Assembly: GCF_017304615.1 (NCBI RefSeq)
Contig: NZ_JAFKLZ010000001.1
Span: 1,178,001-1,242,000, forward strand
Direction of reading: 5' to 3'
From: Sphingomonas sp.
GTDB lineage: Bacteria > Pseudomonadota > Alphaproteobacteria > Sphingomonadales > Sphingomonadaceae
DNA length: 64,000 bases
Positions 43,858 through 52,232 of this stretch are shown here, piece after piece; the first letter of the stretch is position 1, and every line of letters starts with the position of its first letter. The notes under the pieces were generated by a model that saw only the letters and a program-made list of their open reading frames with translations, did no database searches and was not told the DNA's origin. The translations under genes and the position numbers were made by a program.

Positions 43858-45652
43858 GAATACTCCGACGGCGCCCGATCCGAGCGCATTTCCCCGTTTA
43901 TATGGGAATGATGAGCATTCCATCAATCGCTGGCGACGTTTCGGGACTGTGTTCCTGGGGATAAGCGTGCTGCTCGCTGCGTCCTCCGGCGCTGCGACGA
44001 CATTGCCCAAGAAGGGCGAACCGCCGCTCACCGAACAGACTCAGCGATCGGGCGGGCCGATCGATCCGGACCAGGCCAAGTTGCGGTTCGACCTCGCCGA
44101 TCTGTCGTTCGAGGTGCTGCCCGAGGTGGAGCAAGTCAGGAACGTCGCGCGGCTCACCTTCACCGCAAAGGCGCCGATCGACAAGCTCGTCATCGATCTC
44201 GACCGCAACCTCGGCCCCAGCGCCGTCGCGATCGACGGCAAGGCTCTGCCGCGCTCGGCTTTCGCCAATCCCGAAGGGCGACTGACGATCACCCTGCCCC
44301 GCACCTACGCCGCCGGCGATAAGGTGACGGCGACGATCACTTACGGGGGCACACCCCATGTTGCCGTCAAGGCGCCATGGGACGACGGGATGGTCTGGTC
44401 CAAGACCAAGGACGGCCGCCCGTGGATCGCGAGCACCAGCGAAGGTTATGGTTGCGACATTCTCTGGCCTTGCCTCGACTTCCCGACCGGGGAGCCCGCC
44501 CTCGTCAGGCTGCACATCACCGTCCCGAAGGGACTGAAAGCGCCCGCCAACGGCGTGTTCAAGGGAGTCGATACCCTGCCCGATGGCCGGACGACCTGGA
44601 ACTGGGAAGCCAAGCACCCCAACACCTACGCCATCGCGCTGAACATCGCGCCGTACGAGGTGATCGAGGGTAATTACCGGAGCCGCTTCGGCAACACGAT
44701 CCCGATGTTCTACTGGTATCTGCCGGGCGAGGAAGCGCAGGCAAAGGCGCTGTTTGCCGAATTCGCGCCCACGCTCGATTTCTACGAGGCGAATGTCGGC
44801 CCCTATCCGTTCGGGGACGAGAAGGTCGGCGTGGTGGAAACCCCGCACCTCGGCATGGAGCACCAGACGATCAACGCATATGGCAACGCCTACAAGAAGG
44901 CGCCCGAAGGGTTCGACTGGCTGTTCCAGCACGAATTCGGCCACGAATGGTTCGGCAACCAGATCACCGCCGCCAATTGGGACGATTACTGGCTGCACGA
45001 GGGATACGAGCAATATATGCAGCCCGCCTACGGCCTGTGGCGCGAAGGCTATGCCCGCTACGCGACGATGATGGACAAGCAGCGCAACGCCATCATGAAC
45101 CTAGTGCCGATCGTCCGCGACCGCGAGGTGACGGAGGAGGAAGTCTATGAGCTTTCCAAGGGCGGACCAGGCCAAGACATCTACAACAAGGGGTCGTGGA
45201 TCCTCCACACCTTGCGCTGGCTGATCGGCGACAAAGATTTCTGGGACGTGACGCGGCTGGAGGTTTACGGTCGATCCGATCCAAAGCCCGGCAACTTTGC
45301 CCCGCGCTACGGATCGACCCGCGAATATCAGGCTTTCGTGAAGAAGGTGACGGGCAAGGATTACGACTGGTTCTTCGACGTCTATCTACGCCGTGCCGCG
45401 CTCCCCGAACTGATCGAGGCGCGGAGCGGCGATAAGCTGACCCTGGTGTGGCTGACACCGGACAATCTGCCCTTCCCGATGCCGATCGAGGTGTTGATCG
45501 GCGACAAACTGGTGACGGTGCCGATGCCGGAGGGCGGCGCGACGATCGACGCGCCCGCCGATGCGCGCGTGCTGGTCGATCCGTTCGCGCGCGTGCTGCG
45601 CCGGTCGAAGGCGGTCGAGGATTTTCAGGCAGGGCTGCGCAAGCCAAGTTAG
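43856..45652 (+). CDS. M1 family metallopeptidase (aminopeptidase N-like)
   Basis: 598 aa zinc peptidase. Beta-sandwich N-domain to about residue 260, then the exopeptidase motif GMEHQT (in place of GAMEN), and the zinc site HEFGHEWFGN with the downstream glutamate in LHEGYEQYM. It should be exported or membrane anchored: a hydrophobic segment, VFLGISVLLAASSGA, follows RWRR at residues 25-28. The ATG at 43856 is the only in-frame ATG before that segment and has AAGGA seven bases upstream, but it gives a long charged N-region and overlaps the lon start on the other strand. A GTG at 43949 is the alternative. Confidence 0.85.
   Translation: MNTPTAPDPSAFPRLYGNDEHSINRWRRFGTVFLGISVLLAASSGAATTLPKKGEPPLTEQTQRSGGPIDPDQAKLRFDLADLSFEVLPEVEQVRNVARLTFTAKAPIDKLVIDLDRNLGPSAVAIDGKALPRSAFANPEGRLTITLPRTYAAGDKVTATITYGGTPHVAVKAPWDDGMVWSKTKDGRPWIASTSEGYGCDILWPCLDFPTGEPALVRLHITVPKGLKAPANGVFKGVDTLPDGRTTWNWEAKHPNTYAIALNIAPYEVIEGNYRSRFGNTIPMFYWYLPGEEAQAKALFAEFAPTLDFYEANVGPYPFGDEKVGVVETPHLGMEHQTINAYGNAYKKAPEGFDWLFQHEFGHEWFGNQITAANWDDYWLHEGYEQYMQPAYGLWREGYARYATMMDKQRNAIMNLVPIVRDREVTEEEVYELSKGGPGQDIYNKGSWILHTLRWLIGDKDFWDVTRLEVYGRSDPKPGNFAPRYGSTREYQAFVKKVTGKDYDWFFDVYLRRAALPELIEARSGDKLTLVWLTPDNLPFPMPIEVLIGDKLVTVPMPEGGATIDAPADARVLVDPFARVLRRSKAVEDFQAGLRKPS
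43899..43926 (-). promoter_or_regulatory. RpoH-like (heat-shock) promoter candidate of lon
   Basis: On the minus strand TTGATG (43921-43926) and CCCATATA (43899-43906) are 14 bp apart. The -10 block matches the sigma-32 form CCCATNT well; the -35 block is weaker. It lies about 42 bp before the lon ATG and inside the first codons of the divergent peptidase gene. Confidence 0.45.
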
Positions 45653-45662
45653 GAGGGCGGCG

Positions 45663-46268
45663 GTGTCGAGATATTTCCCAAACGATCCCGTTGGCTTGCC
45701 GGGGCTGGCGGTCATTTGCGTCGGCTTTCTGGGCTTCTTCATCGCGTTGCTGATCGCGCGCGCCCGCGTCGTCCGCGCCGCGGCCGCGCCGATGTCGCAA
45801 AGTGCGCCGATCACGCGGCTGTGGATCGTCGTGCAGGGCGTCGGCATCGGGATCGCCGGCTTCGGCCCAATCCGCGTCACGCTCGATCCCATGTCGAGCC
45901 AGGCGATCGCCGAGGCGATCATGGTGGGACTGCTGATGGCTGGCGCGGTCGGGCTGTTCAACGCGTCGTCGCGCGCGATGGGCAAGAATTGGGCGGTGGT
46001 GGCGCAAACCCGTAGCGACCACGTGCTGGTGCAGAACGGCCCGTTCGCGTGGGTACGCAATCCTATCTATGTCGCGATGTCGTTCTTCATGTTCGCGATG
46101 ACGATCGCGTTCGGGCATTCCCGCAACCTAGTCGTCGCGATTCCGGTGTTCGCGCTGGGCACCTGGATGCGCGTGGTGCGCGAGGAAGGCCTGCTGCGGA
46201 GCCAGTTCGGGGCGGCCTATGACGATTATGCCGCGCGAGTGAAACGTTTCGTACCCGGGCTATTCTAG
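45663..46268 (+). CDS. Isoprenylcysteine carboxyl methyltransferase-like membrane protein
   Basis: 201 aa started at a GTG with AGGAGGG five bases upstream, 10 bp after the peptidase gene. About five hydrophobic helices are visible; the C-terminal half carries the PEMT/ICMT motif: LVQNGPFAWVRNPIYVAMSF then, near the end, REEGLLRSQFGAAYDDYAAR, which is the SAM-binding signature of this membrane methyltransferase group. Bacterial members methylate lipids or other small hydrophobic molecules; the target is unknown. Its TAG stop lies in CTAG shared with the convergent GNAT gene. Confidence 0.82.
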   Translation: MSRYFPNDPVGLPGLAVICVGFLGFFIALLIARARVVRAAAAPMSQSAPITRLWIVVQGVGIGIAGFGPIRVTLDPMSSQAIAEAIMVGLLMAGAVGLFNASSRAMGKNWAVVAQTRSDHVLVQNGPFAWVRNPIYVAMSFFMFAMTIAFGHSRNLVVAIPVFALGTWMRVVREEGLLRSQFGAAYDDYAARVKRFVPGLF

Positions 46269-46843
46269 GCCGGGCGGAGCATCGACCAGAATTTCGGACC
46301 GCCCTTCGGGACATGCCACTCGCTCGTCACGTGAAAGCCGATCGATTGATAGAGCGCGACGTTGCGCTCGGTGGCCGTCTCCAGATAGGCGGGCGCTCGT
46401 TCGCTGGCGGTGCGGGCCAGACCTTCGCGGATCGACGCGCCGCCCAGCCCCTTCCCCTGAAACGCGGGATCGACGCCGGCGATATGGAGATACCAGTGGC
46501 GCTCGGGCGGGGCGTGCTCTTCGATCGCATTTCCGACCCTGAGCGCTCGGGGAAGCGCGAAACCGAGCGCGCCGACCAACGGGATCGCCTGGCGCAGCAA
46601 GTCGATCGTCGTGGCCTGCGCGGTTCCGGGCCGCTGCCACAAGGTCGCCGCCTGCGCATTGCCGGTGACGAGGCGCATCCCGGGCGCGTCGGCGTCGAAC
46701 AGCAGAGCGAACAGCCGCGGCAGGCGCTTCACCCGGTCGCGCGGGTCGGGAAAGATGTAGCTCATCGCCGGATCGTCGGCGAAGGCACGCGCCAGCATCG
46801 CGGTGATCGCGGCGCTGTCGTCCTGAACCGCCTCGCGAATCAC
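46265..46843 (-). CDS. GNAT family N-acetyltransferase
   Basis: 192 aa. The acetyl-CoA-binding motif A is HIAGVDPAFQGKGLGGASIR (Q/R-x-x-G-x-G/A form), followed by the motif-B block YLETATERNVALYQSIGFHV. The N-terminus IREAVQDDSAAITAMLARAF is typical. Substrate unknown. The ATG overlaps the stop of the upstream DUF1272-type gene by 4 bp, so both are probably cotranscribed. Confidence 0.88.
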   Translation of the reverse strand: MIREAVQDDSAAITAMLARAFADDPAMSYIFPDPRDRVKRLPRLFALLFDADAPGMRLVTGNAQAATLWQRPGTAQATTIDLLRQAIPLVGALGFALPRALRVGNAIEEHAPPERHWYLHIAGVDPAFQGKGLGGASIREGLARTASERAPAYLETATERNVALYQSIGFHVTSEWHVPKGGPKFWSMLRPA

Positions 46844-47085
46844 GCCGCCTGGCAGCCCTTGGCTTTCAGGATGCGCTTGGTCGATGCAGGATGCCGTTCG
46901 AGGAAGGCCTTCGGGCGGATCGGCCGGGGCACGAAATTACCGCCGCAGTTCGGACATACCCCGCCCAACACGCCTTCCGCGCAATCGGCGCAGAAGGTGC
47001 ATTCGAACGTACAGATCCGCGCATCCGGGCTGTCCGGCGGCAAGTCGCGGTCGCAGCATTCGCAATTGGGGCGAAGTTCAAGCAC
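46840..47085 (-). CDS. DUF1272-type cysteine-rich small protein
   Basis: 81 aa begun at a GTG (VLELRPNCECCDRDLPPDSP) with GGGAG upstream. It has four Cys pairs: CECC, CTFECTFCADC and CPNCGG, a zinc-ribbon-like arrangement typical of the DUF1272 family. Function unknown. The frame is open up to 47178, but that part is a palindromic repeat and lacks family similarity. Confidence 0.83.
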   Translation of the reverse strand: MLELRPNCECCDRDLPPDSPDARICTFECTFCADCAEGVLGGVCPNCGGNFVPRPIRPKAFLERHPASTKRILKAKGCQAA

Positions 47086-47103
47086 CTCAAAACTCCCCCC
47101 GGC

Positions 47104-47178
47104 GTGCTCCGGCGCAGGCCGGAGCGCTGGCAACAAGTGATACGCCCAATCCCAGGACTCCGGCCTTCGCCTGAGCAC
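47104..47178. repeat. Palindromic intergenic repeat, family C
   Basis: Arms 47104-47130 (starting GTGCTCCGGCGCAGGCCGGA) and 47152-47178 match in 23 of 27 positions when inverted; each arm contains its own CCGG-centred palindrome. It fills the gap between clpX and the DUF1272-type gene. Only one copy is seen in this window. Confidence 0.75.
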
Positions 47179-47186
47179 GGGCCAGC

Positions 47187-48458
47187 CTATGCCGCGTCGC
47201 CTGCGCCCGCCTTTTCCTTCTTGGCGTACACGCGGATCGGGTCCTTCGTGCCGTTGACCACGTCCTTGTCGATCATGACCTCGTCGACGCCATCCATCCC
47301 CGGCAGGTCGAACATCGTGTCGAGCAGAATGCCCTCCAGGATCGAGCGCAGCCCGCGCGCGCCGGTTTTGCGGTCGATCGCCTTCTTGGCGACCGTGGTC
47401 AGCGCGTCGTCGGTGAAGCCGAGCTTCACCTCCTCCATGTCGAACAGCTTCTGATACTGTTTGACGAGCGCGTTTTTCGGCTCGCTCAGTATCTTGACCA
47501 GCGCATCGGTATCGAGGTCCTCGAGCGTCGCAATGACGGGGAGACGACCCACGAATTCGGGTATCAGCCCGAACTTCAGCAGATCCTCGGGCTCGACATT
47601 CTTGAGCACTTCGCCGGTGCGGCGTTCCTCGGGAGTCGCGACATAGGCGCCGAAGCCGATCGACTTGCCCTGCTGGCGATCGGCGATGATCTTTTCGAGG
47701 CCGCTGAATGCGCCGCCGCAGATGAACAGGATGTTGGTCGTGTCGACCTGCAGGAATTCCTGCTGCGGGTGCTTGCGGCCGCCCTGCGGCGGGACGCTCG
47801 CGGTGGTGCCTTCCATCAGCTTCAGCAGCGCCTGCTGCACACCCTCGCCCGACACGTCGCGCGTGATCGAGGGGTTCTCCGCCTTGCGGCTGATCTTGTC
47901 GATTTCGTCGATATAGACGATCCCGCGCTGCGCCCGCTCGACGTTATAGTCCGACGCCTGAAGAAGCTTGAGAATGATGTTCTCGACATCCTCGCCGACA
48001 TAGCCGGCTTCGGTCAGTGTCGTCGCGTCGGCCATCGTGAAGGGCACGTCGAGGATGCGCGCCAGCGTCTGCGCCAGCAGCGTCTTGCCGCATCCGGTCG
48101 GACCGACGAGCAGGATGTTCGACTTGGCGAGTTCGACCTCCGCGCCCTTCGCGCCGTGGTTGAGCCGCTTGTAATGGTTGTGCACCGCGACCGACAGCAC
48201 GCGCTTGGCGCGGCGCTGGCCGATTACGTAATCGTCGAGCACGTCGCAGATTTCCTGTGGCGTCGGAACGCCACCGTCCTTCTTCGACACCAGCGCCGAC
48301 TTCGTTTCCTCGCGGATGATGTCGTTGCAGAGTTCGACGCACTCGTCGCAAATGAACACGGTCGGGCCGGCGATGAGCTTACGGACTTCGTGCTGCGACT
48401 TGCCGCAGAACGAGCAATAAAGCGTGCTCTTCGAATCGCCGCCGCTGAGTTTCGTCAT
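47187..48458 (-). CDS. clpX: ATP-dependent Clp protease ATP-binding subunit ClpX
   Basis: 423 aa unfoldase. The N-terminal C4 zinc domain is [14 protein letters not shown] ... [10 protein letters not shown] (residues 13-44). The AAA module has Walker [19 protein letters not shown] near 120 and Walker [11 protein letters not shown] near 185. The ClpP-binding IGF-like loop appears as IGFGAYV. It recognises tagged substrates and feeds them to ClpP, encoded 113 bp upstream on the same strand. Confidence 0.97.
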   Translation of the reverse strand: MTKLSGGDSKSTLYCSFCGKSQHEVRKLIAGPTVFICDECVELCNDIIREETKSALVSKKDGGVPTPQEICDVLDDYVIGQRRAKRVLSVAVHNHYKRLNHGAKGAEVELAKSNILLVGPTGCGKTLLAQTLARILDVPFTMADATTLTEAGYVGEDVENIILKLLQASDYNVERAQRGIVYIDEIDKISRKAENPSITRDVSGEGVQQALLKLMEGTTASVPPQGGRKHPQQEFLQVDTTNILFICGGAFSGLEKIIADRQQGKSIGFGAYVATPEERRTGEVLKNVEPEDLLKFGLIPEFVGRLPVIATLEDLDTDALVKILSEPKNALVKQYQKLFDMEEVKLGFTDDALTTVAKKAIDRKTGARGLRSILEGILLDTMFDLPGMDGVDEVMIDKDVVNGTKDPIRVYAKKEKAGAGDAA

Positions 48459-48571
48459 TCAAACTTTCCTTCGCCCCGACGGGGGCTTGAGCGCCGGGAG
48501 TGTAACCCGACGCTCTCAATTACCACAATGACCAAAATAAGACGTTTACGACGTTCTGTTTTTGGCTCCGG

Positions 48572-49246
48572 TTACGCGGCCTGCGCCTCGTCCGCGGGGG
48601 CAGGACGCTTGTCAAACACTTCGTCGACCAGCCCGAACGCCTTGGCTTCCTCGGCCTCCAGGAAATTGTCGCGATCCATCGCCTTTTCGATCACTTCGAT
48701 CGGCTGGCCGGTATATTTCGAGTAAAGCGTGTTCATCCGGTGCCGGATGCGCAGGATCTCCTTGGCCTGGATCTCAATGTCCGACGCCATGCCCTGCGCG
48801 CCGCCCGACGGCTGGTGGATCATGATCCGCGCGTTGGTCAGCGCGACGCGCATGCCCGGCTCACCAGCCGCGAGCAGGAAGCTGCCCATCGATGCCGCCT
48901 GGCCGATGCACACCGTGCCGACGCGCGGACGGATATATTGCATCGTGTCGTGGATCGCCATGCCCGCCGTGACGACGCCGCCCGGCGAGTTGATGTACAT
49001 GAAGATGTCCTTCTTCGGGTTCTCCGACTCGAGGAAGAGCAACTGGGCGGTGATCAGCGAGGCCATGTGATCCTCGACCGGCCCAACTACGAAGATGATC
49101 CGCTCGCGCAGCAGCCGCGAATAGATGTCGAAGCTGCGCTCGCCGCGGTTCGACTGCTCGATGACGATCGGCACCAGCCCGCCGGTCACGGGGTCGATCT
49201 GGAAGCCCGGAGGAGTGAACTGGCCGGTTTCGAACGGATTGATCAT
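48572..49246 (-). CDS. clpP: ATP-dependent Clp protease proteolytic subunit
   Basis: 224 aa serine protease. Catalytic triad: Ser119 in [11 protein letters not shown], His144 in [11 protein letters not shown] and Asp193 in [12 protein letters not shown]. The N-terminus [20 protein letters not shown] is slightly longer than in E. coli and probably processed. Forms the tetradecameric chamber with ClpX. The C-terminal tail [13 protein letters not shown] is typical of sphingomonads. The start is the first ATG after the clear end of the divergent SDR's leader; upstream residues in the same frame have no family similarity. Confidence 0.96.
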   Translation of the reverse strand: MINPFETGQFTPPGFQIDPVTGGLVPIVIEQSNRGERSFDIYSRLLRERIIFVVGPVEDHMASLITAQLLFLESENPKKDIFMYINSPGGVVTAGMAIHDTMQYIRPRVGTVCIGQAASMGSFLLAAGEPGMRVALTNARIMIHQPSGGAQGMASDIEIQAKEILRIRHRMNTLYSKYTGQPIEVIEKAMDRDNFLEAEEAKAFGLVDEVFDKRPAPADEAQAA

Positions 49247-49395
49247 GGGAAGTCTCGTGGTCCTTATGCCCTTGCGACGCCCTACATCGGCGCTCGGTTC
49301 GCGGGGCGCAAGGGGGGCACGTGGTGAACGGCGGCGGCTGGCCGTCTTGCGCCATCCCCCGATCGCGCCCACTTTCCGGTAAAAGGGGAGCGACA

Positions 49396-50421
49396 ATGAG
49401 CACAGTTCTGGTCACGGGCGGGTCGGGGTTCGTCGGCGGACACGTCATCCTGCAATTGCTGGAGGCTGGTCACACCGTACGGACAACGGTGCGCAGCCTG
49501 CCGAAGGAAGCCGCCGTGCGCGCGACGCTGGAGAAAGGGGGCGCGACCAATCTCGACAAGCTGACGTTTTTTGCCGCCGACCTGGAGAAGGATGACGGCT
49601 GGGCGGCGGCTGTCGCGGGGTGCGAGTACGTCCAGCATGTCGCCTCCCCTTTCCCGATCGCGCAGCCCAAGGACGAAATGGAGCTGATCCGCCCCGCGGT
49701 CGAGGGCACCCTCCGCGTGCTGCGCGCCGCGCGCGACGCCGGGGTCAAGCGCGTCGTCCAGACCTCGTCCTTCGCCGCGATCGGTTATGGCCATGGCCAG
49801 AGCGACAAGGAGTATGACGAACGCGACTGGACCAATGTCGATGGCCCCGCCGTCCAGCCGTACATGAAGTCCAAGACGCTCGCCGAGCGTGCCGCATGGG
49901 ACTTCGTCGAGCGCGAAGGCAACGGGATGGAACTCGCCGTGGTCAATCCGGTGGGTATTTTCGGGCCAGCGCTCAACGGCGACCTTTCCACGTCGGTCGA
50001 ACTGGTCAAGCGCATGATCGAGGGCAAGCTGCCTGGCGTGCCGCGGCTCTATTTGGGGGCGGTCGACGTGCGCGACGTGGCGGGCATGCAGGTCAAGGCG
50101 ATGACCGCGCCGGAGGCCAGAGGCGAGCGTTTCCTCGCGGTCGCGGGCAAGGCGTTGTCGTTCCACGACATGGCGGAAGCGCTGCACACGGGACTCGGCG
50201 AGGAAGGCGCGAAGGCGAAGATGCGCGAACTGCCCGACTGGCTGGTGCTTATCGTCGCAATCTTCAACCCGCTCGCGCGCGAAGCGGTGCCCCGGCTGGG
50301 GATCAAGGCCAACGCCAGCAACCGCAAGGCGCGCGAGGTGCTGGGCTGGGAGTTCATTTCGAGCGAGGATGCGATCGTGGCGAGTGGGCGCAGCCTGATC
50401 GATCTGGGATTGATCAAGTGA
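49396..50421 (+). CDS. NAD(P)-dependent epimerase/dihydroflavonol-reductase-like SDR
   Basis: 341 aa extended SDR. The Rossmann glycine motif is [20 protein letters not shown] at residues 4-23; catalytic Ser in [13 protein letters not shown] and the Y-x-x-x-K pair in YMKSKTLAE; the [10 protein letters not shown] block follows. It resembles dihydroflavonol 4-reductase and related aldehyde/ketone reductases. Substrate unknown. It begins an operon whose next gene overlaps by 4 bp (GTGA). Its leader is divergent from clpP. Confidence 0.9.
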   Translation: MSTVLVTGGSGFVGGHVILQLLEAGHTVRTTVRSLPKEAAVRATLEKGGATNLDKLTFFAADLEKDDGWAAAVAGCEYVQHVASPFPIAQPKDEMELIRPAVEGTLRVLRAARDAGVKRVVQTSSFAAIGYGHGQSDKEYDERDWTNVDGPAVQPYMKSKTLAERAAWDFVEREGNGMELAVVNPVGIFGPALNGDLSTSVELVKRMIEGKLPGVPRLYLGAVDVRDVAGMQVKAMTAPEARGERFLAVAGKALSFHDMAEALHTGLGEEGAKAKMRELPDWLVLIVAIFNPLAREAVPRLGIKANASNRKAREVLGWEFISSEDAIVASGRSLIDLGLIK

Positions 50422-50801
50422 ACGACAACGCGCCGTGGCACGCGCATATCTATTACGATGCTGGCGAGCGCGACGCCGCCGAGGCACTTCGCGCGCGGTT
50501 CGAGAATATCGCGGCGGACGCGCCGATCCTGTTCGTCGGCGGCATGGTCGATCGCCCGGTCGGTCCCCACCCCATTTCCCAGTTCGAAATCCACTTTCCG
50601 GCCAGCGCCCGCGCGGCCGTGGCGGAGGAAATCGGCAAAACCGGACTGCGCGCGCTGATCCACCCGCTGACCGATGACGACCTGGCCGATCATACGACGC
50701 TGGCGCACTGGATCGGCGAGCCGCTCGACCTCGACGTCAGCGTGCTCGACCCGCCGGGCATGAACCAGGGAATGGCGCGATTCGGAAAGAGTGACTTCTG
50801 A
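50418..50801 (+). CDS. DOPA 4,5-dioxygenase family protein
   Basis: 127 aa, GTG start overlapping the SDR stop. The opening WHAHIYYDAG, the central GPHPISQFEIHF and the C-terminal LIHPLTDDDLADHTTLAHWI match the small DOPA-dioxygenase-like family, with histidines H8/H10 region, H57 and H64 as likely metal ligands. Members open catechol rings or have unknown substrates in bacteria. Pairing with the SDR hints at joint modification of an aromatic compound, an inference only. Confidence 0.85.
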   Translation: MNDNAPWHAHIYYDAGERDAAEALRARFENIAADAPILFVGGMVDRPVGPHPISQFEIHFPASARAAVAEEIGKTGLRALIHPLTDDDLADHTTLAHWIGEPLDLDVSVLDPPGMNQGMARFGKSDF

Positions 50802-50802
50802 G

Positions 50803-51165
50803 ATGATACGGGTCGCGCTCACCCTAGCGTCATTGGCCGCGATGGCTGGCACGGCACTAGCGACAGGCGACACCGCAAGGACCCGGTTTCGCGCCGGCGA
50901 TGCGATCGTGTTGGGGACGGTCAAGAACCTCGACTATCGGGCCGCTAACATGCCCGACGACATACTCGGCCACGGCTGGATCACGGCGGACCTGCATATC
51001 ACGAAGGTCGAGCGCGGCACCGTGCCGACGTCCGATCTCAAAGTAAGGTACTTCGCCCATACCTATCGATATGGAGACAGGATTCTGCGATTCCATATTC
51101 GCCCGTCTGGCGACGGCATCTATTCGGTCTGTGCCAAACGCGGTGAAGGCGTGCGCTGCAAATAG
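50803..51165 (+). CDS. Predicted secreted protein of unknown function, 120 aa
   Basis: Begins one base after the dioxygenase stop. Signal peptide MIRVALTLASLAAMAGTALA, then a small domain with alternating strands (AIVLGTVKNLDYR, WITADLHITKVERGTV, LKVRYFAHTYRYGDRILRF) and two late cysteines (VCAKRGEGVRCK) that could be bonded. I do not recognise a family. It could alternatively begin at the in-frame GTG at 50791. It converges with the GT2 gene, 1 bp apart. Confidence 0.72.
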   Translation: MIRVALTLASLAAMAGTALATGDTARTRFRAGDAIVLGTVKNLDYRAANMPDDILGHGWITADLHITKVERGTVPTSDLKVRYFAHTYRYGDRILRFHIRPSGDGIYSVCAKRGEGVRCK

Positions 51166-51166
51166 G

Positions 51167-52093
51167 TCAGCCACCCGGCGCCGGGTGCGCCAGATAGGCC
51201 AGCCGCCGCACCTCGCGCCGTCCTCGCACCACGGTGTCCAGGATCAGCCCAGCGAAGAAGCTCAGCGCCGCAAGGATGATCAGTCCGGTCGCCAGTATCG
51301 CGGTCGGGAAACGCGGGACGAGTGAGGTTTGGAGGTAGGTCACGACCAGCGGGATCGCGAGGATTACCGCCGCTACCGCCAACAGCGCCGCGATCCAGCC
51401 GAAGAACAACAAAGGCCGTTCGATACGATAGAGCATCGCGATCGTCTTCGCGATGCGCCAGCCGTCGCCATAGGTGCTGAGCTTCGACACCGACCCTTCG
51501 GGCCGCGCGAAGTAACGCGTTTCGACCTCGCCGACCGGCATGCGCAGCTCGAGCGCATGGACGCTGATCTCGGTCTCGATCTCGAAGCCCCCGCTGAGCA
51601 CCGGAAAGCTTTTCACGAAGCGGCGCGAAAACGCGCGATAGCCCGAAAAGATGTCGGTGAAGCTGCGCCCGAACAGCCGGGCGAGCAGCCCAGTCATCGC
51701 GCGGTTGCCCATCACGTGTCCGCGTCGATAGGCGTCGGCGGCTTCGTGGACTCGCGTGCCGACCACCATGTCGAGTTGCTCGCCGGACAGCCGCGCGATC
51801 ATCGCGGGAGCTGCCTCAGCGTCATAGGTCGCATCGCCGTCTGCCATCACGTAGATGTCGGCGTCGACATCGGCGAACATGCGGCGGACGACATTGCCCT
51901 TGCCCTGCATGCGTTCGGTGCGAACGATCGCGCCCGCCTCGCGCGCCACCTCGACCGTGCGGTCGCTCGAATTGTTGTCGTAAACGTAGATCGCAGCACC
52001 GGGCAGCGCGGCGCGGAAACCCGCGACCGTCTGCGCGATCGCGGCTTCCTCGTTATAGCAGGGCAGCAGGACTGCGATGCGTGGTTCGGTCAA
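51167..52093 (-). CDS. GT2 family glycosyltransferase with C-terminal membrane helices
   Basis: 308 aa. The GT-A fold is clear: IAVLLPCYNEEAAIAQTVAG at the N-terminus, YVYDNNSSDRT, the DxD region MADGDATYD near residue 95, and SGYRAFSRRFVKSFP. Two helices near the C-terminus (LLFFGWIAALLAVAAVILAI and AILATGLIILAALSFFAGLI) anchor it. This is the polyprenyl-phosphate mannosyl/glucosyl transferase type (GtrB/DPM1-like), moving a sugar from a nucleotide donor to a lipid carrier. No cluster partners adjoin it. Confidence 0.88.
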   Translation of the reverse strand: MTEPRIAVLLPCYNEEAAIAQTVAGFRAALPGAAIYVYDNNSSDRTVEVAREAGAIVRTERMQGKGNVVRRMFADVDADIYVMADGDATYDAEAAPAMIARLSGEQLDMVVGTRVHEAADAYRRGHVMGNRAMTGLLARLFGRSFTDIFSGYRAFSRRFVKSFPVLSGGFEIETEISVHALELRMPVGEVETRYFARPEGSVSKLSTYGDGWRIAKTIAMLYRIERPLLFFGWIAALLAVAAVILAIPLVVTYLQTSLVPRFPTAILATGLIILAALSFFAGLILDTVVRGRREVRRLAYLAHPAPGG

Positions 52094-52106
52094 AACAACC
52101 CCCAGT

Positions 52107-52213
52107 CGTCACCCGGCCTTATGCCGGGGTCCACCGGGCGGCCAAGTGAGAAGTTAGAACCTCTTGACCATAGCTTGCGGCACCGTGGACCCCGGCACAA
52201 GGCTGGGGTGACG
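52107..52213. repeat. Palindromic intergenic repeat, family B
   Basis: Left arm 52107-52134 (starting CGTCACCCGGCCTTATGCCG) and right arm 52185-52213 are near-perfect inverted copies; each contains an inner CCGGC...GCCGG type palindrome. It separates the GT2 gene from tig. Sequence differs from family A, but architecture (two palindromic arms about 80 bp apart, CGTCA termini) is the same. Confidence 0.82.
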
Positions 52214-52232
52214 GTTTTGACGTTGGGCTCGC

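Noticed and set aside
41014-43911. A 965-codon open frame on the plus strand opposite lon
   Set aside because: It is the mirror of the real lon gene, which has all catalytic motifs. The plus-strand product is Arg/Gln/His-rich with no domain, as expected for an antisense frame in GC-rich DNA.
49282-50487. 401-codon minus-strand frame over the SDR gene
   Set aside because: Antisense to an SDR with clear Rossmann and YxxxK motifs; composition is His/Arg/Gln-rich without fold.
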